From Treponema porcinum (GTDB lineage Bacteria > Spirochaetota > Spirochaetia > Treponematales > Treponemataceae), in assembly GCF_900167145.1 (NCBI RefSeq), contig NZ_FUWG01000014.1:30998-94997 (forward strand): 64,000 nt of DNA, given 5' to 3'. The first letter of the stretch is position 1, and every line of letters starts with the position of its first letter. Of this stretch, positions 63,679 through 64,000 are shown one piece after another. The position numbers were made by a program, and so were the translations under genes. Below the pieces are notes generated by a model that saw only the letters and a list, made by a program, of their open reading frames with translations, did not search any database and was not told the DNA's origin.

Positions 63679-64000
63679 TGTAATGCCTAACCGCAACTTG
63701 GACTAAAACAGCAAAGCTAATAAGGTGTATAATACAAAGGAAGGACACCTTATGGGAAGAACGCGAAGAACTTTTACGGCAGAAGAAAAATTGAAAGTTG
63801 TGATGGCTGTTATTCAGGATGGAAAAGCGGTCAGCGATGTTGCAAAGGAAAACAACATTCATCCAAACATGATCCTGAACTGGAAGAAAGAATTCTTGGA
63901 AAATGCGGCAATGATATTCAACCGTACCAGACCGGACATTACAGAAAAAGCCCAGCAGAAGAAAATCGATGAACTTGAAGCAAAACTTCAAAAGAAGGAT
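63679..64000 (+). mobile_element. IS3-family element, left part
   Basis: It interrupts the IS110 transposase. A terminal sequence TGTAATGCCTAACCGC begins at about 63679. The element runs off the window, so the right end and target duplication cannot be seen. Confidence 0.75.
63752..64000 (+). CDS. IS3-family transposase OrfA, partial
   Basis: The first 83 codons are open to the window end. MGRTRRTFTAEEKLKVVMAV then HPNMILNWKKEFL is the helix-turn-helix of IS3 OrfA proteins. A coiled coil (KKIDELEAKLQKKD) follows. AAGGA lies about 8 nt before the ATG. OrfB should lie beyond the window. Confidence 0.9.
   Translation, partial: MGRTRRTFTAEEKLKVVMAVIQDGKAVSDVAKENNIHPNMILNWKKEFLENAAMIFNRTRPDITEKAQQKKIDELEAKLQKKD

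Overview
The window looks like a chromosomal segment of a host-associated, saccharolytic Treponema (Spirochaetota). The evidence is a spirochaete-type fla operon (flbD-motA-motB-fliL-fliM-fliY-fliO-fliP-fliQ-fliR-flhB-flhA-flhF-flhG-fliA), a V-type ATPase operon of the reduced spirochaete form (E-DUF2764-A-B-D-I-K), tandem DUF115 proteins, and many conserved treponemal proteins of unknown function. I cannot name the species from sequence alone.

Layout. 1-5.4 kb: two hairpins, a WbaP-like initiating sugar transferase, a POTRA-plus-barrel outer membrane protein, and a convergent ispG/helical-repeat pair. 5.4-12.8 kb: the V-ATPase operon (minus strand) with a strong terminator. 12.8-31.5 kb: one long minus-strand flagellar transcription unit from flbD down to fliA, followed by fapA (with a Jag-N domain), small treponemal proteins and galM. 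31.6-33.7 kb: OmpR-type two-component system. 33.7-38.2 kb: hemW-lepB, divergent smpB, a secreted protein, and a divIC/ftsB-like gene with a threonylcarbamoyl-AMP synthase. 38.3-45.0 kb: a very acidic repeat protein, two DUF115 proteins and a degenerate GGDEF-like membrane protein. 45.1-51.0 kb: ileS, a lipoprotein, uracil phosphoribosyltransferase and a TPR lipoprotein (minus strand).

From 51 kb to the right end the window becomes accessory. It holds IS110 fragments, a 3 x 65-bp tandem repeat, a BsuBI/PstI-type restriction-modification pair, a NarL-type two-component system with a separate membrane protein, a PD-(D/E)XK nuclease, three tandem CsgG/LpoB-like secreted proteins, small paralogous unknown genes, a truncated methyltransferase, a second IS110 copy broken by hairpin-forming insertions, and the start of an IS3-family element.

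The most interesting signals are these. (1) Two copies of an IS110 left end share 87 invariant non-coding bases followed by a cluster of 7 substitutions in 39 nt just before the transposase start, as expected if this is a bridge RNA with a variable guide. (2) Hairpin-forming elements have inserted into these IS110 copies, one at the same codon in both. (3) The CsgG-like triplet and the genes after it share a promoter/operator-like module, and the second module is followed by a short structured RNA with its own terminator. (4) A LepB-like signal peptidase has Arg in place of the catalytic Lys. (5) Several genes have a -10-like box only 6-8 nt before the start codon and no Shine-Dalgarno, suggesting leaderless mRNAs.
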